Assembly: GCF_018860155.1 (NCBI RefSeq)
Contig: NZ_JAHKNI010000008.1
Location: forward strand, 62,001 to 126,000
Direction: 5' to 3'
DNA: 64,000 nucleotides
Source: Nocardia albiluteola
Lineage (GTDB): Bacteria; Actinomycetota; Actinomycetes; Mycobacteriales; Mycobacteriaceae
Shown here: positions 17,226 through 24,649 of the stretch, piece by piece
Position numbering within the stretch: the stretch's first letter is position 1
Layout of the letters: every line of letters starts with the position of its first letter
Position numbers and translations under genes: made by a program
The notes under the pieces: model-generated
What the model saw: the letters and a program-made list of their open reading frames with translations, nothing else
What the model was told of the DNA's origin: nothing
Database searches by the model: none

Positions 17226-17273
17226 TTGAACTAAGATAAAATACAAGCTAGCCATGATTTTATCTTTGTTCAA
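17226..17273. promoter_or_regulatory. 17-bp AT-rich inverted repeat upstream of the membrane-protein gene
   Basis: TTGAACTAAGATAAAAT (17226-17242) and ATTTTATCTTTGTTCAA (17257-17273) are inverted copies with one mismatch around a 14-base spacer. In such GC-rich DNA this is unlikely to be chance. It sits in the promoter position for the gene starting at 17206 and could also serve the MarR gene region ending at 17320. Confidence 0.65.
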
Positions 17274-17319
17274 GAGTTGAGCTGTGCCCCTGGCTCGTCG
17301 CGTTCGGGCCCGCGATCGT

Positions 17320-17787
17320 TCAGGGTATTGCGGCGATGATCTCGCGCAGGCTGGTCGCGGCTTCCGGAGTGGAGAACTCCTCGATGCTGGCACGCAGTGC
17401 GCTGTCATAGATTTCGGCGGCGGCTTCGAGGGTCTCGAGGCCCTTGTCGGTGATGCCGGTGTAGACCCCGCGCCTGTCGATCTCGCAGGTGCGGCGCTCA
17501 GTCAACCCGGTGTTCTGCAGTCGTGAGACCAGGCGCGATACCGAACTCTGATTGAGGCCGGTGGCCTCGGCGAGCTCCTGGATGCGCAGCTCGCCGAGCT
17601 CGTTGTCCGAGAGTGCGCGCAGCGCAACGAATTCGGAGAAGGTGATGCGGACCGCGTGCTGCAGTTCTCGCTCGATGCATCCCTGGACGGCGGTGTGCAG
17701 CAGCGATAACGCCATCCAGCGCTGTCCGTCGGGGGACAGGGCGTCGGCATGCGTCGACGATGGTGGCACCGACCGGGTAGCGCTCAT
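17320..17787 (-). CDS. MarR-family regulator of the SMR exporter pair
   Basis: A 155-residue winged-helix regulator: the dimerisation helix includes MALSLLHTAVQGCIEREL, the HTH LRIQELAEATGLNQSSVSRLVSRLQNTGL and the wing ERRTCEIDRRGVYTGITDKG. It is divergent from two SMR exporter genes. Two similar palindromes lie in the shared intergenic region, one 30 bases upstream of this start, so it very likely represses itself and the exporters until a ligand binds. Confidence 0.87.
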   Translation of the reverse strand: MSATRSVPPSSTHADALSPDGQRWMALSLLHTAVQGCIERELQHAVRITFSEFVALRALSDNELGELRIQELAEATGLNQSSVSRLVSRLQNTGLTERRTCEIDRRGVYTGITDKGLETLEAAAEIYDSALRASIEEFSTPEAATSLREIIAAIP

Positions 17788-17817
17788 GCAGCTGTTCCTT
17801 TGCTCGCCCCGAAACCA

Positions 17818-17943
17818 GTATGCGCATACATCCATTTCTCGGGCAAACCCGCGTTCGGGACGGAACGATGCCCGGGGGCTCGCATCGAGACGGGTTGCCC
17901 AGACGCGAAGTGAACCGCTACATTTCTATGTATGTACATGTAT
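17818..17943. promoter_or_regulatory. two related palindromes in the marR-SMR intergenic region
   Basis: GTATGCGCATAC (17818-17829) is a perfect 12-base palindrome followed by AT. GTATGTACATGTAT (17930-17943) shares the GTATG-NN-CAT pattern. The first lies upstream of marR, the second 48 bases upstream of the first SMR gene. They are the best candidate MarR operators, one for each direction. Confidence 0.6.
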
Positions 17944-17990
17944 CTATTTGCTGAGGCGGAGAATCCGCAGCTCAACCGGAAGGATCGATC

Positions 17991-18311
17991 GTGAACTGGC
18001 TCTACCTCGCGATTGCGGTGACCTTCGAGATCGTGGTCGCCATCGCCGCCGGCAAGGCCGAGGGCTTCAGAAACCTTCGGTGGACGATCGCCACGCTGGT
18101 CAGTGGTGGCGTGGGTACCTACTTTCTGAGCCTGGCGCTGCTCACCTTCGACGTCGGTGTCGGCTACGCGATGTGGACCTCGGTGGCGGGGATCGGGATC
18201 GTCGTGCTCGGGGCCCTGCTGTTCGATCAGCGCCTCACCTGGCGCAAGGCGCTCGGCATCGCGATCATTCTCGGGGGAGTCGCCGGGCTGCAGCTCACCG
18301 GCGCCGCGTAG
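17991..18311 (+). CDS. SMR-family small multidrug exporter subunit 1
   Basis: A 106-residue EmrE/QacE-type protein with four transmembrane helices. The membrane-embedded Glu of helix 1 lies in VTFEIVVA, and helix 3 carries GVGYAMWTSVAGIGIVVLG, the family signature. GTG 17991 follows a GGAAGGA site. It should export cationic compounds by proton exchange. A second SMR gene follows after 50 bases, so they probably form a heterodimer like other paired SMR systems. Confidence 0.92.
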   Translation: MNWLYLAIAVTFEIVVAIAAGKAEGFRNLRWTIATLVSGGVGTYFLSLALLTFDVGVGYAMWTSVAGIGIVVLGALLFDQRLTWRKALGIAIILGGVAGLQLTGAA

Positions 18312-18361
18312 CGCGACCGAATCCGCACGCATCCACCTCACCGCATCGAAAGGACTCAACG

Positions 18362-18778
18362 ATGTCCACCGGCATCGCTCGTGACAGCAATCTCGGCGCC
18401 TGGCTGGTTCTACTCCTGGCCGGAGGATTCGAGATCGGCTACGCCCTGTCCGTGGGCGGCAGTCACGGCTTCACCGTGCTGTCCTGGTCGCTCGTCGCGA
18501 TCGTGTTCTTCCTGCTCACCCTCTTCGCCCTCAGTGTCGCCCTCAGGCACATCGACGTGGGTATCGGTTACGCGGTCTGGGCCGGAATCGGTGCGGTCGG
18601 GGCCGCGCTGCTCGGGCCCGTCCTGTTCCGCGAAACCCTGAGCCCTGGCAAGGCATTCTGGCTGGCGGTCATCGTCGCGGGCGTGGTGTGGCTGAAGCTC
18701 GCCGACCGGCCCGGTAAGGCGCCCGACCCGTCGTCGGCCCACGCCGAGGCACCGCTGCCGGACCCGCACGGTGCCTGA
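18362..18778 (+). CDS. SMR-family small multidrug exporter subunit 2
   Basis: A 138-residue partner of the preceding SMR protein. Four helices are visible; the helix-1 Glu is in GGFEIGYALS and helix 3 has IGYAVWAGIGAVGAALLG. Compared with subunit 1 it has an N-terminal extension of about ten residues and a hydrophilic Pro/Asp-rich C-terminal tail of about 25 residues, which may set orientation in the membrane. GAAAGGA precedes ATG 18362. A strong hairpin lies eight bases after the stop. Confidence 0.9.
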   Translation: MSTGIARDSNLGAWLVLLLAGGFEIGYALSVGGSHGFTVLSWSLVAIVFFLLTLFALSVALRHIDVGIGYAVWAGIGAVGAALLGPVLFRETLSPGKAFWLAVIVAGVVWLKLADRPGKAPDPSSAHAEAPLPDPHGA

Positions 18779-18786
18779 CACCCGGC

Positions 18787-18826
18787 CGGCGACGCTGCCG
18801 GTGCGGTCGCACCGGCAGCGTCGCCG
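18787..18826 (+). terminator. 19-bp perfect stem hairpin after the SMR pair
   Basis: Bases 18787-18805 pair perfectly with 18808-18826; only GT lies between. The stem is GC-rich and no T-tract follows. It is placed between the SMR operon and the next gene, as expected for an actinobacterial hairpin terminator. Confidence 0.75.
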
Positions 18827-18887
18827 TAGCGGCGGCGACCGGCACGGTCCCGTGTTTGAATGATCGTGCCGAATGGAAAGGATCGCG

Positions 18888-19931
18888 ATGACCTACCGTG
18901 CCGAACCCACCCGCTACGAGGGCTCGATGCAGTACCGCCGCACCGGCCGGTCCGGGCTGGATCTGCCGATGCTGTCGCTGGGCTTCTGGCACAACTTCGG
19001 GGATGATCGCCCGTTCGCGGTGCAGCGCGAGATCGCCTTGCGCGCATTCGATCTCGGCATCACGCATTTCGATCTGGCCAACAACTACGGCCCGCCGTAC
19101 GGTGCGGCCGAGATCAATGCGGGGCGGCTGCTGCGGGAGGATCTGCGGGCATATCGCGACGAGCTGATCGTCTCGACCAAGGCCGGGTGGGACATGTGGC
19201 CCGGGCCCTACGGGCAGGGCGGTGGCTCCCGCAAATACGTGCTGGCCTCGCTGGATCAGTCGCTGTCGCGACTGGGACTGGATTACGTCGATATCTTCTA
19301 CTCGCACCGCTTCGACCCCACGACTCCACTCGAGGAGACCGCCGCGGCGCTGGATACCGCGGTGCGCGGGGGCAAGGCGCTGTATGTCGGCATCTCCTCC
19401 TACGACAGCGAGCATTCGGCGCGGATGGCCGCGATCCTGCGCGAGCTGGGCACCCCGCTACTGATTCACCAGCCGTCGTATTCGATGCTGAACCGCTGGG
19501 TGGAGACCGAGGGCCTGCTCGACACCGCCGCGGCCGAGGGATTCGGGATCATCGGCTTCACCGCACTGGCCCAGGGCCTGCTGACATCCAAATACCTGGA
19601 CGGGGTCCCGGCGGGATCGCGCGCGACGCAACACAAGTCGTTCCAGAACGACCTGCTGACCGACGCCATGATCGATCGCCTGCGCAAACTCGACGCCCTC
19701 GCGCAGCGTCGCGGCCAGACCCTGGCCCAGCTGGCGCTGGTGTGGGCGCTGCGCGATCCGCGGGTGACCTCCCTGGTGATCGGCGCGTCCTCGGTCGGCC
19801 AGCTCGACCAGAATGTCGCGGCCCTGGGCAACGCGACGCTGAGCCCGGAGGAGCTGAACGAGATCGATGCGCTGCTCGACGACGACGGCGCGGTCGACCT
19901 GTGGCGTTCCGCGCGGCAGGGGACGCTCTAG
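18888..19931 (+). CDS. gpr: YghZ-type aldo-keto reductase (L-glyceraldehyde 3-phosphate reductase)
   Basis: A 347-residue AKR14-like enzyme nearly collinear with E. coli YghZ (346 residues, recalled), which detoxifies L-glyceraldehyde 3-phosphate and methylglyoxal using NADPH. Catalytic landmarks: Asp and Tyr in HFDLANNYGPPYG, Lys in STKAGWDMWPGPYG, His in DIFYSHRFD. The cofactor region reads LVIGASSVGQLDQN. ATG 18888 is chosen because AAAGGA lies six bases upstream; ATG 18873 would put that site inside the coding region. Same strand as the SMR operon but separated by a terminator. Confidence 0.93.
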   Translation: MTYRAEPTRYEGSMQYRRTGRSGLDLPMLSLGFWHNFGDDRPFAVQREIALRAFDLGITHFDLANNYGPPYGAAEINAGRLLREDLRAYRDELIVSTKAGWDMWPGPYGQGGGSRKYVLASLDQSLSRLGLDYVDIFYSHRFDPTTPLEETAAALDTAVRGGKALYVGISSYDSEHSARMAAILRELGTPLLIHQPSYSMLNRWVETEGLLDTAAAEGFGIIGFTALAQGLLTSKYLDGVPAGSRATQHKSFQNDLLTDAMIDRLRKLDALAQRRGQTLAQLALVWALRDPRVTSLVIGASSVGQLDQNVAALGNATLSPEELNEIDALLDDDGAVDLWRSARQGTL

Positions 19932-19955
19932 CGGAAAAGCGCGCCGGGGTAGTGG

Positions 19956-20123
19956 CTAGGACCCCTTCAGGAATCTGAGGTAGAACGCGCCGAATATCAG
20001 GACGATGCCCACATTCACCATCAGGCGTGCCCAGAAGTGCTGGCGGAAGAACAGAACGTCGAGCCCGACCACGACGACCACCATTGCGAGCACATAGAGC
20101 ACGATGGTTGCCTTTGTTCCCAT
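19956..20123 (-). CDS. 55-residue membrane protein
   Basis: Translated here directly: MGTKATIVLYVLAMVVVVVG opens a first transmembrane helix; then comes a DVLFFRQHFWARL loop and a second helix, LMVNVGIVLIFGAFYL, ending in RFLKGS. The composition and clean two-helix layout argue that it is real. Such small proteins occur widely in bacteria, but no function is known to me. It is convergent with the aldo-keto reductase. Confidence 0.72.
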   Translation of the reverse strand: MGTKATIVLYVLAMVVVVVGLDVLFFRQHFWARLMVNVGIVLIFGAFYLRFLKGS

Positions 20124-20407
20124 GTGCGGGAGAGTACCCGCGTTCGCCCCACGATTCCGGGGACGCGGAAGGAAGTTATGTGGCGTACATGGTGTCGTCT
20201 TCGCGTCGTCGAACGGTGGGCGCGGGACGATTCATTCGCGCGAGCCGATTCCGACCGGCACACGTGCCGCAGTGCTGCGAGTGCATTCATGCACGAGGTG
20301 AATTGTGTTGGGCCGGGGGACCTTGGGACCTGTTCCGGCGGTGGGCGCGGCGGTAGGCTGCCAGGATCCGCATGGTTCTCGGGGGAGGCATCAGGAGGTG
20401 CCGAGTC

Positions 20408-21127
20408 ATGGAGACCAAGACCGATGAAATCGCCGACGGCATCTATCGACTGTCCACGTTCATTCCCGATGTCGGGCCGACCGGGTTCACCTTCAATCAG
20501 TTCTTCGTCGACGCCGCGGAACCGCTGCTGTTCCACACCGGTATGCGGGCGCTGTTCCCGCTGGTGTCCGCGGCGATCGCGCGGATTCGGCCGGTCGAGC
20601 AGCTGCGCTGGATCACCTTCGGCCACGTCGAGGCCGACGAGTGCGGCTCGATGAATTTCTTCCTCGCCGCCGCACCGCAGGCCCAGGTCGCGCACGGAGA
20701 ACTCGGATGCGCGGTGTCCCTGGACGATATGGCCGATCGGTTACCGCGGCGGCTGGCCGACGGCGAGATGATCGACCTGGGCGATCGGCAGATTCAGCAC
20801 CTGGATACTCCGCACGCGCCGCACAACTGGGAGTCGCGGGTGCTGTACGAGCTGGCCACCGGCGTGCTGTTCTGCGGGGATCTGATGACGCAGCTGGGTG
20901 ACGGCCCGGCGCTGACCGGCGCCGACCTGGTGGAACCGGCGACGATGGCCGAGGACGTGTTCCATCCGACCTCGCTGGGCCCGGCGGTATCGGCTGCGTT
21001 GCGCCGGTTGGCGCGGCTGCGGCCGACGACCCTGGCGATCATGCACGGTTCCAGCTTCAGCGGGGATTGCGAGACGGCATTGAATGATCTGGCGAGCGTC
21101 TACGACGATCGGCTCGCACGCGCCTGA
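20408..21127 (+). CDS. flavodiiron-like MBL-fold (oxygen-binding di-iron) protein
   Basis: A 239-residue metallo-beta-lactamase-fold protein resembling the di-iron domain of flavodiiron proteins without flavodoxin. The metal motif is H-x-E-x-D in FGHVEADECGS, not the hydrolase HxHxDH. Further ligands are expected in AHGELGC, LDTPHAPHNWES and LFCGDLMTQ. Such proteins bind O2 or NO; a role in gas sensing or reduction is inferred. An AGGAGGTG site lies eight bases before ATG 20408. The 284 bases upstream hold no recognisable gene. Confidence 0.85.
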   Translation: METKTDEIADGIYRLSTFIPDVGPTGFTFNQFFVDAAEPLLFHTGMRALFPLVSAAIARIRPVEQLRWITFGHVEADECGSMNFFLAAAPQAQVAHGELGCAVSLDDMADRLPRRLADGEMIDLGDRQIQHLDTPHAPHNWESRVLYELATGVLFCGDLMTQLGDGPALTGADLVEPATMAEDVFHPTSLGPAVSAALRRLARLRPTTLAIMHGSSFSGDCETALNDLASVYDDRLARA

Positions 21128-21223
21128 ACGATTCGGCTCGGCGTTATCCTGCGGTGAAGGCCGAGCGGGCAGCCGTATGCGCGAGACGTGCGTCGTTGCA
21201 TCACATCGCCCGGCAGTGCGGGC

Positions 21224-22435
21224 TTACAGCCCGAGGCGAGTGACAGCGTTGTCCTCCAACGGATTCGCGGTCCGGATATAGCCGTGCACCGTGCGCGGAT
21301 TGGCCCAGCGCCCCTGGCGCATGATTTCGCGGTCGCTGGCGCCGCCGAGCGCGGCCTGGGTGGCGAAACCGGCGCGCAGCGAGTGGCCGGAGAACAGCTC
21401 CGGATCCAGGCCCGCCTTGGCCGCATAGCGTTTGACGAGTTCGGCGACCGCGCGACCGGACATCGCGGTGGCGGCGATCGTCCCGTGCCGCGAAATCGAC
21501 GGGAACAGCGGCAGTTCCGGGTCGGTCAGGGTGGTGCCGGTGAATCCGTGGCAGCGGTGGATGGCCGGGTCGGTGGCGGGCAGCTGCTCGAGCCACGCGC
21601 GCAGGCCGGCGGGCCCGTGCTCGATGTGTGCCTCGCGCAGTCGAATCCAGTCCGCGCAGGCGCAGACCGGGCAGGTGCGCGGGCGCTGGCCGCGGGGCAG
21701 GGCCACGCGCTGTGCGGCGACGCCGGTGGGGTCGGTCTTGGTCGCGGGCAGCTGAATCAGCAGGATCGGCTCGCCGCTGGCGTGATCGGTGTCCACGCGG
21801 ATGTCGGCCAGGCGCAGGCCCGCGATCTCGCTGCGGCGCAGCGCACCCGCGAAGCCCACCAGCAGCACGAGTGCGTCGCGGCGGCGGGCCGGTTCGGTCG
21901 GCCAGCCGGACTCGGGCAGCCCGTCCAGGAGTTGCCCGAGGGTGTGCAGCAGCACCGGGCGCTTGCGATGCGGCTGGGTGCGGCGGGTGCGGCGGATGCC
22001 GCGCAGGGTCAGCCGCACCACATCCGAACGGGTCGGGGAAGCCAGGCCGTTGGCCGCGTGCACGGCGGCGATGGCGGCGCTCTTGCGTTCCAGGGTGGCC
22101 GCGCCGAAGGCCCAGCCGCCCGCGGGTTTGCGGGCGTCGGCGGCCGCGGCCAGATACACCGCGACGTCCAGGGGATCGGCGGGCAGCGCCACGCGGCCCT
22201 CGCCGGCGCACCATGCCGACCAGGCGATCCAATCGGATCGATAGGCGCGCACCGTATTCGGCGACTGCGAGGCCTCGAGATAGCGGCGCAGCGCGGCGGC
22301 CTGCTCGTCATCGAAACGCTCGCGAACCCGTTGCAGCGCAACCGCATCCACCAGCACGCTGCGCACCCCGCGCCGCAGCTGCGACCGCACCGGCTCGGGC
22401 ACCGCCACATGTCCGCTCTCACCCGCTGTGCTCAT
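21224..22435 (-). CDS. tyrosine-type site-specific recombinase
   Basis: A 403-residue integrase. The N-terminal SAM-like DNA-binding domain (about 45-150) includes SPNTVRAYRSDWIAWSAWC. The catalytic domain has Arg in VGFAGALRRSEIAGL, HxxR in GHSLRAGFATQ, and nucleophile Tyr386 in VHGYIRTAN. Between them lies a CPVCAC insertion with a third Cys, possibly a metal knuckle. No tRNA, direct repeats or excisionase were seen next to it, so it may be a resident chromosomal recombinase rather than the integrase of an intact element. Confidence 0.88.
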   Translation of the reverse strand: MSTAGESGHVAVPEPVRSQLRRGVRSVLVDAVALQRVRERFDDEQAAALRRYLEASQSPNTVRAYRSDWIAWSAWCAGEGRVALPADPLDVAVYLAAAADARKPAGGWAFGAATLERKSAAIAAVHAANGLASPTRSDVVRLTLRGIRRTRRTQPHRKRPVLLHTLGQLLDGLPESGWPTEPARRRDALVLLVGFAGALRRSEIAGLRLADIRVDTDHASGEPILLIQLPATKTDPTGVAAQRVALPRGQRPRTCPVCACADWIRLREAHIEHGPAGLRAWLEQLPATDPAIHRCHGFTGTTLTDPELPLFPSISRHGTIAATAMSGRAVAELVKRYAAKAGLDPELFSGHSLRAGFATQAALGGASDREIMRQGRWANPRTVHGYIRTANPLEDNAVTRLGL

Positions 22436-22640
22436 CGCCGCCCACCGTACCGCGCGGGCGCCGGTCGAACGGATCTCCCGGGCCCGGTTTCGGTAATGGC
22501 CACCGGAATTCGTGACGGCTCGTATCGGCGCGAGATGAGGAAGTCGAGGCTGGCGTGGGAGATCCGGTCGGCGTCGAGGTGGGCGCCCTCGCGAATGACG
22601 GTGGACGGTGCGGGGAATCGGCCGGTGGCGAAGGTCCGCT

Positions 22641-23192
22641 CTAGATGGGGTGGTCGTTGCCCGGCAGGTTGATGGTGTGCCGGTAGTGGAGGCGTCGGCC
22701 GGGGGCGGGGGTCTTGGCCAGGTAGGGGGCCAAGGCGCGGGAAACATCGGCGATCATGTCGCGGAATTCGTTGTCGTCCAGCCAGAATCCGGCGGTGCGG
22801 TAGCCGACGCCGTCGCGGCGCAGGTCGATGTCGCCGCGATCGAGGTAACGGTCGAAATCGCCCAGGACGCCGGCGATGTAGGCCAGGAAGGCGCGGCGGT
22901 GGTCCTCGGCGGACATCGCGGCAAGCTGCTCGTCGGTGATGTGTGTCGCGGCCAGGTGCAGCCGGTAGGTGCGTTCGACGGTGCCGCGCACCCGCCGCTG
23001 GTCGACCACCTGCAGAACTCCGGCCTCGACCAGCCGCGCGATATGACGGTAGAGGCTGGCGGGGGAGACATCGCCGAGTTCGGCGCCCAGCTCCGCGGTG
23101 GTCAGGGTGCGATCGCCGAGGAAGGCCTGCACGATCCGCAGCCGGACCGGGTGGAGCAGGAGTTCTGCACACCGCCATGACCGACCCGACAC
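22641..23192 (-). CDS. ArsR/PadR-like winged-helix regulator
   Basis: A 183-residue regulator. The HTH reads LLLHPVRLRIVQAFLG, LTTAELGAELGDVSPASLYRHIARLVEAGVL, with the wing QRRVRGTVERTYRLH. The C-terminal half is a helical effector domain with YLDRGDIDLRRDGVGYRTAGFWL. GTG 23192 is the only in-frame start near the HTH, and it overlaps the divergent DUF5808 gene by 16 bases, so the two genes are tightly linked and probably co-regulated. Confidence 0.8.
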   Translation of the reverse strand: MSGRSWRCAELLLHPVRLRIVQAFLGDRTLTTAELGAELGDVSPASLYRHIARLVEAGVLQVVDQRRVRGTVERTYRLHLAATHITDEQLAAMSAEDHRRAFLAYIAGVLGDFDRYLDRGDIDLRRDGVGYRTAGFWLDDNEFRDMIADVSRALAPYLAKTPAPGRRLHYRHTINLPGNDHPI

Positions 23193-23377
23193 CGGAGGTT
23201 CCGGACGTGCAGGGCAAGGTTGCAGGCATCCCGTACGACTGGCGGCGTCCCACCTGGGCGCGCCTGCGTGCCCGCTGGTGGAACCCGAACGACCCGCGCC
23301 TGTTCACCCCCAAGTCGTTCGGCTGGGGCTACGACGTGAACTTCTATCGCCTGCTGCACGCGGGCCGCCGCGACTGA
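23177..23377 (+). CDS. DUF5808-family small protein
   Basis: A 66-residue protein whose second half (RLRARWWNPNDPRLFTPKSFGWGYDVNFYRLL) matches the DUF5808 pattern of aromatic and proline residues. Function unknown. The start ATG 23177 lies inside the 5' end of the divergent regulator gene, an overlap of 16 bases. A 14-bp stem hairpin follows 36 bases after the stop. Confidence 0.75.
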   Translation: MTDPTPEVPDVQGKVAGIPYDWRRPTWARLRARWWNPNDPRLFTPKSFGWGYDVNFYRLLHAGRRD

Positions 23378-23412
23378 CGGGCCTCCTTCCGTCACGCGAG
23401 AGGCGGGGCAAT

Positions 23413-23444
23413 GCTGCCCCCGCGCCGCCGGGCGCGGGGGCAGC
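23413..23444. terminator. bidirectional hairpin between convergent genes
   Basis: GCTGCCCCCGCGCC (23413-23426) pairs perfectly with 23431-23444 around a GCCG loop. It lies between the stops of the DUF5808 gene (plus) and the YbjQ gene (minus), as expected for a shared terminator. Confidence 0.8.
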
Positions 23445-23494
23445 GCCCGTGGCCGCGCGTCATCGTGCCGCGGTCGATCAGCTGACCTTCCGCT

Positions 23495-23863
23495 CTACAG
23501 CTTGCGGATCCTGACCGCGGTGCCGTACGCGCAGATCTCCTGGCCGTCGCCGCCGAAGTCGTTGGCGTCGAAGCGCATTGCCAGCACGGCGTGCGCGCCG
23601 CGCTCCCGGGCATGCTCGATCAGTCGCTGTTGAGCCTCGATTCGGCTGTCGTACAGCATCTTCGTCATGCCCTTGAGCTCGCCGCCGAACATCGACTTGA
23701 TCCCGGCCCCGAGTTGCGAGCCGAGGTTCCGGCTGCGCACCGTCAGCCCGAACACCTCGCCCAGCACCTCGACCACCTCGTATCCCGGCAGATCGTTCAT
23801 CGTGCTGAGCAGCATCGCGTCGGCATCGGTCTGTGCGCTTGCGTCGATCTCGTTGACACTCAT
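23495..23863 (-). CDS. YbjQ (UPF0145) family protein
   Basis: A 122-residue protein of the YbjQ heavy-metal-binding-domain family: PGYEVVEVLGEVFGLTVRSRN, then GIKSMFGGELKGMTKML, then HARERGAHAVLAMRFDAND and a closing strand EICAYGTAVRI. Members form homopentamers; the physiological role is not established. GGAGG lies seven bases before ATG 23863. Convergent with the DUF5808 gene. Confidence 0.9.
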   Translation of the reverse strand: MSVNEIDASAQTDADAMLLSTMNDLPGYEVVEVLGEVFGLTVRSRNLGSQLGAGIKSMFGGELKGMTKMLYDSRIEAQQRLIEHARERGAHAVLAMRFDANDFGGDGQEICAYGTAVRIRKL

Positions 23864-24017
23864 GTCCTGTCCCTCCTGAAGTCGATCTTTACCCCTCGAT
23901 CCTCGGCAGTCCGCGGCGATCCCGCATCACCCCCAGGTCCCGATCGAGGTCATCCTTTGGTCGCTGCCCAGGTATGACTCACGCCCGCCCTGGGGTTGCG
24001 CGAAGCGAGCAGCCCGA

Positions 24018-24047
24018 TGCAAAGAGGCTTTGCAAAGACTATTTGCA
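24018..24047. promoter_or_regulatory. overlapping inverted repeats upstream of an ArsR-like gene
   Basis: TGCAAAG-AGG-CTTTGCA (24018-24034) is perfect. A second repeat, TGCAAA-GACTA-TTTGCA (24031-24047), shares its central half site. They end 18 bases before GTG 24066 and are the likely autoregulatory operator. Confidence 0.65.
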
Positions 24048-24065
24048 TGATTTAGGCTGACTGCC

Positions 24066-24626
24066 GTGGCCGATCAGTCCATCCCTCAGACGATTACCGA
24101 CGTGACTGTGCTGCGACTGCTCACGCATCCGGTACGCCGGCGCATCGAGGAGCAGTTGCGCCGCGGGCCGGTCACGGCCACCACCCTCGCGCAGGTGCTT
24201 GGCGAGAGCACCGGGCTCACCAGCTATCACCTGCGGCAACTCGCCAAATACGGGTTCGTCGAGGAGGTTCCGGAGCTGGCGACCGGCAAGGAACGCTGGT
24301 GGCGCGCGGTCCCCGGCGACCGCCGGTTCCCGCCGTACAGCGCGCAGACCGCCGACATGCGCGCGGCGAGTGCGGAAATGAGCCGCAACAATCTCGCCGA
24401 ACTCGTCGAGCTCTACGAAGTATTCGAAAGGCAGGCGCCCGACCTCGGTGAGTGGGCCGATGCATTCCTGTTCTCCCGCGCCACTATTCGCGTCGATCTG
24501 CCGCAGCTGCGGGAGTTCTTCGAGGAATACATCCAGCTCGTCCAGCGCTACGGCCTCGCTGCCGACGACGCCGGAGACGAGCGAAAACCCGTGCTGGTAA
24601 GGCTCTTCGGGTTTCCCGAGACCTGA
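24066..24626 (+). CDS. ArsR-type HTH regulator
   Basis: A 186-residue regulator. The winged helix spans about 12-75: VLRLLTHPVRRRIEEQLRRGP, ATTLAQVLGESTGLTSYHLRQLAKYGFV, with the wing KERWWRAVPGDRRF. The C-terminal part is helical and acidic (SRNNLAELVELYEVFE). It starts at GTG 24066 just after a double inverted repeat and is followed after 23 bases by an exported hydrolase on the same strand, probably its target. Confidence 0.83.
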   Translation: MADQSIPQTITDVTVLRLLTHPVRRRIEEQLRRGPVTATTLAQVLGESTGLTSYHLRQLAKYGFVEEVPELATGKERWWRAVPGDRRFPPYSAQTADMRAASAEMSRNNLAELVELYEVFERQAPDLGEWADAFLFSRATIRVDLPQLREFFEEYIQLVQRYGLAADDAGDERKPVLVRLFGFPET

Positions 24627-24649
24627 GTCGGCTTCGAAAGGCATCGAAC

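Noticed and set aside
15405..17408. Minus-strand 667-codon frame
   Set aside because: It crosses three supported genes in a shadow frame and has no family motif.
21128..21300. Attachment site or tRNA next to the tyrosine recombinase
   Set aside because: I saw no cloverleaf and no matching direct repeats at the edges, so an integrated element cannot be claimed.
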